Below are positions 47,562 through 55,717 of a DNA stretch of 64,000 nt, piece by piece. The notes below the pieces were generated by a model. It was not told the DNA's origin. It saw only the letters and a program-made list of their open reading frames with translations, and made no database searches. The stretch is from Geomonas anaerohicana. GTDB taxonomy: Bacteria; Desulfobacterota; Desulfuromonadia; Geobacterales; Geobacteraceae. The position numbers and the translations under genes are program-made. The number at the start of each line of letters is the position of its first letter. The first letter of the stretch is position 1. The stretch is taken from assembly GCF_016458305.1 (NCBI RefSeq), contig NZ_JAEMHL010000007.1:186001-250000 (forward strand), read 5' to 3'.

Positions 47562-48400
47562 CACCACACTACCTGACCATGCTGCGCCCGACGCAGTGGT
47601 TGAAAAACCTGATGCTGTTCTTCCCCCTGTTCCTGGCCGGGCAGATGCTGACGCCGGACGCCGCCCGGCGCGGCTCGCTCCTTTTCGCCTCCTTCTGCCT
47701 GGTCTCCAGCGCGGGGTACATCTTCAACGACCTGCTCGACCGCCAGCGCGATGCGCTCCACCCCAAGAAGAGCCGCCGTCCCATCCCGTCGGGAGAGGTG
47801 AGCGTCTCCGCCGCCGCCCTTTACGCCGCCGTGCTTCTCATTGCCGGCATCGGGCTCGCCCTGCGCTTTCCGTGGCCGGTACTGCTGCTGCTGCTGTCCT
47901 ACGTTGCCGTGTCGCTGTCGTACACCCTTATCTTCAAGTCGATGATCCTGGTCGATCTTTTCGCCATAGCGGCCGGGTTTCTGATCCGCCTCCACGCCGG
48001 CGGCGAGGTCTTTGCCATCCCGGTTTCCCCATGGCTCTTTCTGACCGTGTTCCTGCTGGCCATCTTCCTCAGCACCGGCAAACGGCTCAGCGAGACCAAC
48101 GCCCTCGGTGACAGCGCCGGCGACCACCGTGCCAGTCTCTCTGGGTATCCCCCCGGGTTCCTGGCGGGGACCATGTACATGACCGGGGCCGCGGTGCTGG
48201 TGACCTACACCATGTACGTCGTGTTCCGCCCCAGGCTCATCTACACGGTGCCGCTGTGCCTGTTCGGCCTCTTGCGCTACATCATCCGGGTCACCACCGG
48301 CAGCAGCGGCGATCCCACCGAATCCCTGCTCAAGGACCGGGTCCTGCTCGCCGTCAGCCTGACCTGGGCCGCCATCGTCGTCTGGAGCGTCTACCGGTGA
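47558..48400 (+). CDS. UbiA-family prenyltransferase, decaprenyl-phosphate phosphoribosyltransferase-like
   Basis: 280 residues from ATG 47558, overlapping the upstream stop. Seven to nine membrane helices. LRPTQWLKNLMLFFPLFLAG at the start, the first Asp motif in YIFNDLLDRQRDALHPKKSR followed by RPIPSG, and a second acidic loop around STGKRLSETNALGDSAGDHR. These match DPPR synthases, which join phosphoribose pyrophosphate to polyprenyl phosphate as a pentofuranose donor. That would place a furanose sugar in the surface glycan; this is inference. Confidence 0.88.
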   Translation: MTPHYLTMLRPTQWLKNLMLFFPLFLAGQMLTPDAARRGSLLFASFCLVSSAGYIFNDLLDRQRDALHPKKSRRPIPSGEVSVSAAALYAAVLLIAGIGLALRFPWPVLLLLLSYVAVSLSYTLIFKSMILVDLFAIAAGFLIRLHAGGEVFAIPVSPWLFLTVFLLAIFLSTGKRLSETNALGDSAGDHRASLSGYPPGFLAGTMYMTGAAVLVTYTMYVVFRPRLIYTVPLCLFGLLRYIIRVTTGSSGDPTESLLKDRVLLAVSLTWAAIVVWSVYR

Positions 48401-49374
48401 GCCGCGTCAGCATCATCGTCGTCAACTGGAACGGCTGGCGCGATACCCTGGAATGCCTGGAGAGCCTGCTCCGCCTGGACTACCCCGATTTCGCCGTGGT
48501 GGTCTGCGACAACGGCTCCAGCGACGATTCCCTGCAGCGCATCGCCGACTGGGCCGTGCAGCAGGGCGTGAGCATCGCCCGCTACCGGCGGGCCGAGGCC
48601 GAAGCGGGCGGCGACCCGGCCGAGCGGCCCTGGCTCACCCTGATCGAGACCGGCGCCAACCTGGGCTTTGCCGGTGGCAACAACGTCGGCCTGCGCTACG
48701 CCCTGGCGCGGCAGGATGCCTTCTGCTGGCTGCTCAACAACGACACCGTGGTCGAACCCGACGCCCTGACCCACCTGGTGGCCGCGATGCGGCAGGACCC
48801 GGCGGTCGGGATCTGCGGTTCCACCATCAGGCTGCACCACGACCGGGACCGGATCCAGGCGCTGGGGGGGGGCTACTACCATCGCTTCCTCGGGCTCCCC
48901 TGGCATTACGGCCGTTTCTCCCGCTGGAGTGCGGCGCAGCCGCTGACGGCGCGGGCCAAGCGGCGCATGAACTACGTCGAGGGGGCGTCCATGCTGGTCT
49001 CGCGCCGGTTCCTGCTCGAGGTCGGGCTACTCTGCGAGGACTATTTCCTGTACTTCGAAGAGGCGGACTGGGCCATTCGCGGGCGCGGCCGCTTCACCCT
49101 GGGCTACGCCCCTGAGAGCATGGTCTACCACAAGGTGGGGGCGAGCATCGGCACCAGCAGCAACCCGGCGCAGAAGAGCTTCACCTGCGACTTCTACAAC
49201 ATCCGCAACCGGATCAGGTTCGCCAGGCGTTACCACCCGCTCACCATTCCCACCGTGTACCTGGTGCTGCTCGCCGAGGCGGCGCTGCGCGCCCTGTGCG
49301 GCAGATGGGACCGGGCCGGGATGATACTGAGGCTGATGGCCAACGGCGCCGGCGGCCCGGAGCTGCGGCCGTGA
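48397..49374 (+). CDS. Glycosyltransferase family 2
   Basis: 325 residues from GTG 48397 inside the upstream stop. GT-A fold opening VSIIVVNWNGWRDTLECLES, the donor motif LNNDTVVEPDALTHL, then SMLVSRRFLLEVGLLCEDYF-like acceptor region and FEEADWAIRGR. It resembles rhamnosyltransferase-type GT2 enzymes. Overlaps the next GT2 by four bases. Sugar specificity unknown. Confidence 0.93.
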   Translation: MSRVSIIVVNWNGWRDTLECLESLLRLDYPDFAVVVCDNGSSDDSLQRIADWAVQQGVSIARYRRAEAEAGGDPAERPWLTLIETGANLGFAGGNNVGLRYALARQDAFCWLLNNDTVVEPDALTHLVAAMRQDPAVGICGSTIRLHHDRDRIQALGGGYYHRFLGLPWHYGRFSRWSAAQPLTARAKRRMNYVEGASMLVSRRFLLEVGLLCEDYFLYFEEADWAIRGRGRFTLGYAPESMVYHKVGASIGTSSNPAQKSFTCDFYNIRNRIRFARRYHPLTIPTVYLVLLAEAALRALCGRWDRAGMILRLMANGAGGPELRP

Positions 49375-50138
49375 AGATCTCCATCGTCACCGTCTGCCTC
49401 AACGCCGAGCAGTACCTGGAGCAGCAGCTGGCCAGCGTCGCCAGCCAGAGTTGGCGCGATCTCGAGCAGATCGTGGTCGACGGCGGCTCCACCGACCGGA
49501 CCCTGGAGATCGTGCAGCGGGCGGCGCAGGACGAACCGAGGCTGCGCTGGACCAGCGGGCCCGACGGCGGCATCGGCGACGCCATGAACAAGGGGCTGGC
49601 GCTGGCCACCGGGGACGTGGTCGGCTTCCTGCACGCCGACGATTTTTTTGCCGATCCCTCGGTGCTGCACAAGGTGGCGGACGCGTTCGACGACCCGGCC
49701 ACCGAGTGGGTCACCGGCGGCATCCGCTACGTGGACAGCCGCGGCGAGGTCGTCGCGGCGTACGCTCCGCGCCGCTGGTCCTACCGGCGGCTGTTGCGCG
49801 GCAACATCCTCTTTCACCCGGCCACCTTCGTACGGAGGGACGTGCTGCAAGCGGTGGGGGGCTTCGACCCTGCGCTGCGCTACACCATGGATTACGACCT
49901 CTGGCTGAGGCTCGGGCGGCGCTGCGCGCCGCGCCGGCTGGACCTCCCCGTCGCCTGTTTCCGGGTCCACCCGCACAGCACGTCGGTGCGGCACATCGAC
50001 GCCGCCTTCCGGGAGGAGTTCCAGGTCCGCTGCCGCTACCTGCGCGGCAAGCCCGTGCAAAGGGTGCTGCACCTCGTCTATTTCGCCCTGAAGTTCCTCC
50101 CCAACCGCTGGAGTGTGCGACATGGCGCTGCGTCCTGA
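49371..50138 (+). CDS. Glycosyltransferase family 2
   Basis: 255 residues from GTG 49371. Short GT2: VKISIVTVCLNAEQYLEQQL, QIVVDGGSTDRTLEIV, GIGDAMNKGLALATGDVVGF, the HADDFF donor motif, and HPATFVRRDVLQAVGGFDPA. This matches the WcaA/colanic-acid-type GT2 group. It overlaps the next gene by 17 bp. Confidence 0.93.
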   Translation: MKISIVTVCLNAEQYLEQQLASVASQSWRDLEQIVVDGGSTDRTLEIVQRAAQDEPRLRWTSGPDGGIGDAMNKGLALATGDVVGFLHADDFFADPSVLHKVADAFDDPATEWVTGGIRYVDSRGEVVAAYAPRRWSYRRLLRGNILFHPATFVRRDVLQAVGGFDPALRYTMDYDLWLRLGRRCAPRRLDLPVACFRVHPHSTSVRHIDAAFREEFQVRCRYLRGKPVQRVLHLVYFALKFLPNRWSVRHGAAS

Positions 50139-50886
50139 TACGCCGTTGGTGACGGTGGTGATACCCTGCTTCAACATGGGCGGGTATGTCGCGGAGGCGG
50201 TTGCTTCGGTCCGGGCGCAGACCTTCAGGGACTTCGAGGTGATCGTCGTCGACGACGGCTCCGACGATCCCGGCACGCTGGAAGAGTTGCGGCAGGTCGC
50301 GGCCGGCGGGGTGACCGTGCTGCGCACCCCCAACCGCGGCGTGGCGGCGGCCAGAAACGAAGGTGTGGGCGCCGCCCGGGGAAGGTACATCCTGCCGCTC
50401 GACGGCGACGACCTGCTGTTCCCCCATGCGCTGGAGCGGATGGTTGCGGCGCTCAAGGAGGAGCCGGAGGTCGACATCGTCTCCTGCGACGCCGAGTTGA
50501 CCGGGGGCGCAGCGGGGGTGCTGAGCCTACCCGAATTCTGCCCGGTCAGGCAGCTCAGCGAGAACCTGCTCTTTGCCAGCGCGCTGTACCGCAAGAGCGA
50601 CTGGCAGAGGGTAGGGGGGTACTGCACCGGTTTCCGTTTCGGCTGGGAGGACTGGGACTTCTGGATCGCCATGACGCGGGGCGCCGCCAGGGTGGCGCGC
50701 GTCCCGGAGCCGCTCTTCCAATACCGGATCCGCCCCGACTCCCGCGACCGGTCCATGGCGTTGTGGCAGAAAGGGGCCATGGTGCTCTTGATACTTTTGC
50801 GGCACGCCGCAAGCTACCTGCGCTCGCCGGCGAGCCTGCTCCGGCTGGTGGCCAACGCGCGGGGCATGAACAGGAACAGACCATGA
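50122..50886 (+). CDS. Glycosyltransferase family 2
   Basis: 254 residues from ATG 50122. VTVVIPCFNMGGYVAEAVAS, VIVVDDGSDDPGTLEEL, NRGVAAARNEGVGAARGRYI and the DGDDLLFPHALE donor motif give a GT2 assignment; later FGWEDWDFWIAMTRG fits the acceptor end. Starts inside the previous gene and ends inside the start of wzm (ATGA), so all three are translationally coupled. Confidence 0.93.
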   Translation: MALRPDTPLVTVVIPCFNMGGYVAEAVASVRAQTFRDFEVIVVDDGSDDPGTLEELRQVAAGGVTVLRTPNRGVAAARNEGVGAARGRYILPLDGDDLLFPHALERMVAALKEEPEVDIVSCDAELTGGAAGVLSLPEFCPVRQLSENLLFASALYRKSDWQRVGGYCTGFRFGWEDWDFWIAMTRGAARVARVPEPLFQYRIRPDSRDRSMALWQKGAMVLLILLRHAASYLRSPASLLRLVANARGMNRNRP

Positions 50887-51722
50887 CTACGGAAGAGATT
50901 GCGCTGCCGGAACTGCTGATTGAGCCCGACCGTCCCGTGCTCCACTACTGGCGCGACGTCTGGCGCTATCGCGAGCTGTTCTGGTTCTTCGTCTGGCGCG
51001 ACCTGCTGGTCCGGTACAAGCAGACCGTCATCGGCGTATCCTGGAGCGTGCTGCGCCCGCTGGCGACCATGGCCGCCTTCAGCGCCGTCTTCGGCATCCT
51101 GGCCAAGCTGCCGTCCCACGGCGTCCCTTATCCGCTCCTGGTCTTCGCGGCGATGCTCCCCTGGAACTTCTTCGCCAACGCCCTCTCGGAAGGGGCCGCC
51201 TCGCTGATCGGCAACGCGAACCTGATGACCAAGATCTACTTCCCGCGCATCATCGTGCCCGCAGCCGCCATGGCAGTGAGCCTGATCGACTTCGTCATCT
51301 CCCTGGCCATCATGGCGGTGCTCATGCTCTGCTCAGGGTACTTTCCCGACTGGAGGGTCGCGTTCCTGCCGCTGTTCCTGCTTTTGGGGGCGCTGCCGAT
51401 GGTCGGGGGAGGGCTGTGGTTCGCCGCACTGAACGTGAAGTACCGTGACTTCAAGCACCTCGTGCCGTTTCTGCTCCAGTTCGGCCTGTACCTATCCCCG
51501 GTCGGTTTCACCAGCGAGCTCGTCCCGCAGAGGTGGCGCCTGTTGTATTCCCTGAACCCGATGGCCGGCGTCATAGACGGCTTCAGGTGGTCGCTGCTGC
51601 GCGGGGCCGCGGAACTGTACTGGCCCGGCATCATCCTCTCCTCTTCGCTGTCCCTGTGCCTGCTGCTCTCCGGCATCTGGTACTTCAGGAAGGCGGAGCG
51701 TGTAATCGCGGACGTGATATAG
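50883..51722 (+). CDS. wzm: Polysaccharide export ABC-2 permease (Wzm type)
   Basis: 279 residues from ATG 50883. A cytoplasmic N-terminus with YRELFWFFVWRDLLVRYKQT and VIGVSWSVLRPLATM is the signature of O-antigen/polysaccharide ABC-2 permeases; six helices follow, with AMLPWNFFANALSEGAASLI, FPRIIVPAAA and YLSPVGFTSELVPQRWR. It moves finished lipid-linked glycan across the inner membrane together with the Wzt ATPase 11 bp downstream. Confidence 0.95.
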   Translation: MTTEEIALPELLIEPDRPVLHYWRDVWRYRELFWFFVWRDLLVRYKQTVIGVSWSVLRPLATMAAFSAVFGILAKLPSHGVPYPLLVFAAMLPWNFFANALSEGAASLIGNANLMTKIYFPRIIVPAAAMAVSLIDFVISLAIMAVLMLCSGYFPDWRVAFLPLFLLLGALPMVGGGLWFAALNVKYRDFKHLVPFLLQFGLYLSPVGFTSELVPQRWRLLYSLNPMAGVIDGFRWSLLRGAAELYWPGIILSSSLSLCLLLSGIWYFRKAERVIADVI

Positions 51723-51733
51723 GAACCATCGCC

Positions 51734-53029
51734 ATGCCCAGCGCCATATGCGTAGACAACCTGGGAAAGAAGTACACCATCTCGCACATCCGGCAGGATG
51801 ACTCGTCCCTGCGCGAGCTTCTGAGCCGGGGCGTCGCCCGTTGCGGGCACAGGCTGCTGCACCCGCTGAGCCCCGCCCCCGCACCGGCGCGGGTCAGCGA
51901 GGAGTTCTGGGCGCTGCAGGGGGTCTCCTTCGACATCGCGCGCGGCGATCGTGTCGGCATCATCGGCAGAAACGGCGCCGGCAAATCGACCCTGCTCAAG
52001 ATCCTGTCCCGGATCACCCAGCCCACCACCGGCAGCGCCCGGGTCCGCGGCAGGGTGGCCAGCCTGCTGGAGGTCGGCTCCGGTTTCCACCCCGAGCTCA
52101 CCGGACGGGAAAACATCTTTCTCAACGGCGCCATCCTCGGCATGAGCAAGGGGGAGATCGTCAAGAAGTTCGACGAGATCGTCGATTTCTCCGAGGTCGA
52201 GACCTTCCTGGACACCCCCGTCAAGCGCTACTCGTCCGGGATGTACGTGCGCCTGGCCTTTGCCGTGGCCGCGCATCTCGAGCCCGAGATCCTGATTGTC
52301 GACGAGGTGCTGGCGGTCGGCGACGCGCAATTCCAGAAGAAATGCCTGGGGAAGATGGAAACGGTGGGGAGTGAAGGCCGCACCGTGCTCTTTGTCAGTC
52401 ACAACATGCAGGCGGTCAGATACCTCTGCAACAGCGCCATCGTGCTGAGGGAAGGGAAGGTGGCCTGCATCGACACCCCGGAGCGGGCCATCGACGAGTA
52501 CCTGCGCGACGGTATGGTCAACGAAGGGGGCGGCGACCTGGCCGGGCGCATCGCCGCGCTTCCCCCCGACCCCGCCTTCCGTCTGGTCGCCATCGACCTG
52601 TCGCAGCAGGGAAGGGGTTGCGACGAGGTCGTGGAAAACGGCCAACCGCTCGACCTGGCCATCGAGTACGACGTGCTGCAGCAGACCACGGGGCTCAGGG
52701 TCTATTTCGACCTGTGCGACGAGTACGGCACCATCCTCTTCCGGAGTTTCCACGACGAGCAAAGCGACGGCATCCCGGTAGTCCATCCCGGGCGTTATCG
52801 CTCCCGGGCCACCATCCCCGCCAACCTCCTGGGTCCGTCCCGTTACGAGATCCGGGTCAGGGCGAGCATCTTCAACGTCAGGGCCTGTACCTCCCCCGAG
52901 GGGGTGCGCATCAAGCTGAAGGTCGAGCAGACCGGCCGGTACAACAAGGCCTACCTGGGCGACACCTTCCGGGGCAAGCTGGCCCCCACGCTCAGCTGGG
53001 AGAACGAGGCGGTAACGCCACTACGGTAG
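51734..53029 (+). CDS. wzt: Polysaccharide export ABC ATPase with C-terminal glycan-binding domain (Wzt type)
   Basis: 431 residues from ATG 51734. ATPase domain (about 1-250): Walker A GRNGAGKSTLLKILS, the Wzt-type GRVASLLEVGSGFHPELTGR, ENIFLNGAILGMSK, signature YSSGMYVRLAFAVAAH, Walker B ILIVDEVLAVGD and SHNMQAV. The C-terminal ~150 residues form a Wzt_C-like beta-sandwich that reads the glycan end. Such a domain suggests export linked to a terminal modification, and methyltransferases follow. In G. sulfurreducens the comparable ATPase of the xap locus is needed for matrix polysaccharide. Confidence 0.95.
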   Translation: MPSAICVDNLGKKYTISHIRQDDSSLRELLSRGVARCGHRLLHPLSPAPAPARVSEEFWALQGVSFDIARGDRVGIIGRNGAGKSTLLKILSRITQPTTGSARVRGRVASLLEVGSGFHPELTGRENIFLNGAILGMSKGEIVKKFDEIVDFSEVETFLDTPVKRYSSGMYVRLAFAVAAHLEPEILIVDEVLAVGDAQFQKKCLGKMETVGSEGRTVLFVSHNMQAVRYLCNSAIVLREGKVACIDTPERAIDEYLRDGMVNEGGGDLAGRIAALPPDPAFRLVAIDLSQQGRGCDEVVENGQPLDLAIEYDVLQQTTGLRVYFDLCDEYGTILFRSFHDEQSDGIPVVHPGRYRSRATIPANLLGPSRYEIRVRASIFNVRACTSPEGVRIKLKVEQTGRYNKAYLGDTFRGKLAPTLSWENEAVTPLR

Positions 53030-53089
53030 TTATGTGAAGAGGAATTTGCCCTCCGACGATTCTTGTAACCCGAGGCGACGGAGGTTGCC

Positions 53090-53125
53090 ATGAAGCCTAC
53101 TATGCGAGATGCCCGTGAAATTTAG
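53090..53125 (+). other. Strong start signal opening only an 11-codon frame before the methyltransferase
   Basis: GGAGG at 53080-53084 sits at ideal spacing before ATG 53090, but the frame reads MKPTMRDAREI and stops at 53125, just before the REP at 53149. It may be the original start of the methyltransferase gene, separated from its body, or a leader peptide. The rest of the gap from 53030 holds nothing else. Confidence 0.5.
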
Positions 53126-53148
53126 ATTCCCGAAGCTTTCCCAAAAAG

Positions 53149-53178
53149 GGGGACAGGCACCTGGCGGAGCCAGTCCCC
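53149..53178 (+). repeat. REP-like hairpin at the 5' end of the methyltransferase frame
   Basis: A 30-bp member of the family at 18353-18428 and 31317-31346, opening GGGGACAGGCACC and closing GGAGCCAGTCCCC. It is open in the methyltransferase frame, where it would code KGGQAPGGASPL. Confidence 0.88.
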
Positions 53179-53225
53179 TGGCCCCTCAAGGGCGTCCGGC
53201 GCCCCACTGCCACCTCGAGGCCAAC

Positions 53226-53903
53226 GTGCTGACGGTCCGCAACCTGGGGTATCTGCAAAAGGCCCTGGGGTGGAGCCGCGCGCCCATCCTCGAGGATGAC
53301 CATCTGCACCAGTTCGCCTACCTCGAAGACCTCAACGACCGCCGCCTGCGCGACGCCGAGGTCCTCGCCAGCGCCTGCTGCAACGGCGACCCCGGCATCA
53401 TACTGGAGATCGGCACCTCGCACGGCCGGACCACGGCGCTCCTTGCGGTCAACGCGCCCTTAGCGACCGTGTACACGGTCAACATCCCCCCCGAGGAGAT
53501 CGCGGAGGGTGGCAAAAACGTCACCTTTGCCCCTTCCAAAGAAGAGATCGGCTCGTATTACCGCGCCAAGGGACTTGCCAACGTCAGGCAGATCTTCGCC
53601 AACACCGCGCGCTGGGAACCCGACTTCGGTCCCATCGACGTGGCCTTCATCGACGGGTGCCACGACGCCGCTTTCGTCTACAACGACACCAGGAAGATCC
53701 TGAAACGATGCCGGCCGGGGAGCATCATCGTCTGGCACGATTTCAACCCGGAACTGGCCAGGGTGTACGGCTGGATCAACGAAGTCTGCAGCGGCGTGGA
53801 GCAGCTTTACCGCGACGGCATCCTGACCGGCAGGATCCTGCATCTCCAGGATTCCTGGACCGGCCTCTACGTGGTGGCCCAGGGGGACGGGGGCGCAGCA
53901 TGA
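53226..53903 (+). CDS. Class I SAM-dependent methyltransferase (Methyltransf_24-like)
   Basis: 225 residues from GTG 53226 (MLTVRNLGYLQKALGW), with GAGG seven to eight bases upstream. The frame is open back to ATG 53109, but those 39 codons run through the REP and look non-native. SAM motif I is ILEIGTSHGRTTALLAV; DVAFIDGCHDAAFVYNDT and IIVWHDFN are typical of the Methyltransf_24 class often found in glycan loci. Overlaps the next gene by four bases. Probably methylates a sugar or glycan terminus after the Wzm/Wzt genes. Confidence 0.85.
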   Translation: MLTVRNLGYLQKALGWSRAPILEDDHLHQFAYLEDLNDRRLRDAEVLASACCNGDPGIILEIGTSHGRTTALLAVNAPLATVYTVNIPPEEIAEGGKNVTFAPSKEEIGSYYRAKGLANVRQIFANTARWEPDFGPIDVAFIDGCHDAAFVYNDTRKILKRCRPGSIIVWHDFNPELARVYGWINEVCSGVEQLYRDGILTGRILHLQDSWTGLYVVAQGDGGAA

Positions 53904-55717
53904 AAGTGGTGCTCGGGTACATAGCGTGGTCGGAGTACGCGCGCGAGTGGCACGAGGCTGTGGTGACCAGGGCGAGGTCGCTGGGGTTCGACGTCGAGGG
54001 GTTCTGTCTCACCCCGGGGGCGCCAAGGGAGCGCTACCAGTTCGCCGAGCTGGACCAGCGCTGGCAGTCCCGCGACCTGCAACTCGTCGACATGCAGCAG
54101 CGCCTCAAAAAAGCGCTGAAGGGCGCCGACGTCTTCTGGAACTTCAACGGCGCCAACGTCCACCCCGCCTGGCTTGCCGAGCTGGAATGCCTGAACGTGT
54201 ACGGCTGCTTCGACGACCCCGAGGTCTCGCCGCAGCTGTCCCGGCCGGTCGCCCCCTACGCCGACGCCTGCCTCATCGGTAATCTCTCCTGCGCCCCCTT
54301 GTATGAGAGTTGGGGCGTGCGCACCCACGCCTGGGCCCCGCTGGCCTTCGTGGGGGACGACTTCGATCCCGCCCTGACACCGGAAACGGTGCTCAACGAG
54401 GAGCGCCCGCTGGACCTGGTCTTTTTCGGCGAGCGGGAGGGACACTGGCGCCGGGACCGCCTGGACCTGCTGGCGCGTGAATTCCCTCAGGCCCTGTTTC
54501 ATGGCCGCGGCTGGCCCGGCGGGTATGCCGACGTCGAGCAGCGCCGCTCCGCTTACCGCCGGGCTAGGATCGGCTGGAACGTGCATAACGGCGTCGGGCC
54601 GGTGAACCTGCGCTTCTTCGCCCTGCTGGCCAGCGGGGTCCTGCAGATCTGCGACAACAAGTGCAGGACCGGACAGGTGCTGGCGCTGGGAGACGAGGTG
54701 GTCGGTTTCGACACCATCGAGGAGTGCGTGGAACTGACCCGTTACTACCTCACCCACGAGGAGGAGCGCAGACGCATCGCGGCCAACGGGCTGCGCGCCT
54801 ACCGGGAGCGGTTCACCGAGGAGAAGATCTGGCGCTACTACTTCGACACCTTCGCACAGTGGTGCCGGGACAAGGAGCGCCTCAAAAAAGAGGCCGCGGT
54901 CTGGATGCCCTCCACGGCTCCCCCCAGGGGGCTCAGGGAGCGGGTCCTGGGCACCGCCGACCAGGTGGCGCAGCGCCTTGGCTACCAGAAAAAGGGCGAA
55001 TGCGCCGCGGACATGGCCATGGCAGCGCCGGCCGCGCCGTCCCTGCCGTACCTCGAGCGCGACGAGGCCGGCGGCGTCAACCTCCAGGAGAAGGAGCAGC
55101 GTGCCGCTAGCGGCGGATTCTTCGAGTGGCCCAACATGGTCGCCCTCAACTGGGCCTGCACGCCGCTGGTGCGCGATGCGCGCTCCATCGTGGAACTGGG
55201 GTGCGGGACCGGCTGCTTCGCTTACGAGGCCTCGGCCGATCCGGCGCGCAGCTTCACCTGCGTGGACCGGGACGCGGCGGTGCTGGAATGGGCCAGGACC
55301 CACCGTGCCCGGAGCAACGTGAACTACTGCCAGGAGGAAGAGGCCCTTGCGCCGGGGCGGCGCTACGACCTGGTGGTCTCCATCGACGTCATCGAGCACG
55401 TCGGCGACTACAACCAGTTCCTCGAGCTCTGCTGCAGCCTTGCCGACCGCGCCCTGCTGACCACGCCCAACAAGCGCCGCAATCCCGGCCACGACCACGA
55501 CGGCCCCCCCGAGTACTACCAGCACGTCAGGGAATGGAGCGCGGGGGAGTTTTACTGGGTGCTCCGGTGCTACTATCGCGAGGTCAGGCTGTACGCCCTG
55601 CCGGACCTCTACGTTCCCCAACTGGTCCCGGTCTCGGTAACGTCGAAGCTGACCCCCCTGGTGGCGGAGTGCCGCTTCCCGCTGCGCCCCGCGCCGGCAA
55701 ACGGTGGTGGACGATGA
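53900..55717 (+). CDS. Fusion: CgeB/GT4-like glycosyltransferase plus SAM methyltransferase
   Basis: 605 residues from ATG 53900. Residues 1-~330 look like a CgeB/DUF3880-type glycosyltransferase: MKVVLGYIAWSEYAREWHEA, DVFWNFNGANVHPAWLAEL, DLVFFGEREGHWRRDRLDLL and the GT-B end NVHNGVGPVNLRFFALLASG with GDEVVGFDTIEECVELTRYY. After a linker, residues ~430-590 form a class I methyltransferase with motif I IVELGCGTGCFAYEAS, DLVVSIDVIEHVGDYNQFL and TTPNKRRNPGHDHD. One chain could transfer and then methylate a sugar. Overlaps the next gene by four bases. Confidence 0.88.
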   Translation: MKVVLGYIAWSEYAREWHEAVVTRARSLGFDVEGFCLTPGAPRERYQFAELDQRWQSRDLQLVDMQQRLKKALKGADVFWNFNGANVHPAWLAELECLNVYGCFDDPEVSPQLSRPVAPYADACLIGNLSCAPLYESWGVRTHAWAPLAFVGDDFDPALTPETVLNEERPLDLVFFGEREGHWRRDRLDLLAREFPQALFHGRGWPGGYADVEQRRSAYRRARIGWNVHNGVGPVNLRFFALLASGVLQICDNKCRTGQVLALGDEVVGFDTIEECVELTRYYLTHEEERRRIAANGLRAYRERFTEEKIWRYYFDTFAQWCRDKERLKKEAAVWMPSTAPPRGLRERVLGTADQVAQRLGYQKKGECAADMAMAAPAAPSLPYLERDEAGGVNLQEKEQRAASGGFFEWPNMVALNWACTPLVRDARSIVELGCGTGCFAYEASADPARSFTCVDRDAAVLEWARTHRARSNVNYCQEEEALAPGRRYDLVVSIDVIEHVGDYNQFLELCCSLADRALLTTPNKRRNPGHDHDGPPEYYQHVREWSAGEFYWVLRCYYREVRLYALPDLYVPQLVPVSVTSKLTPLVAECRFPLRPAPANGGGR

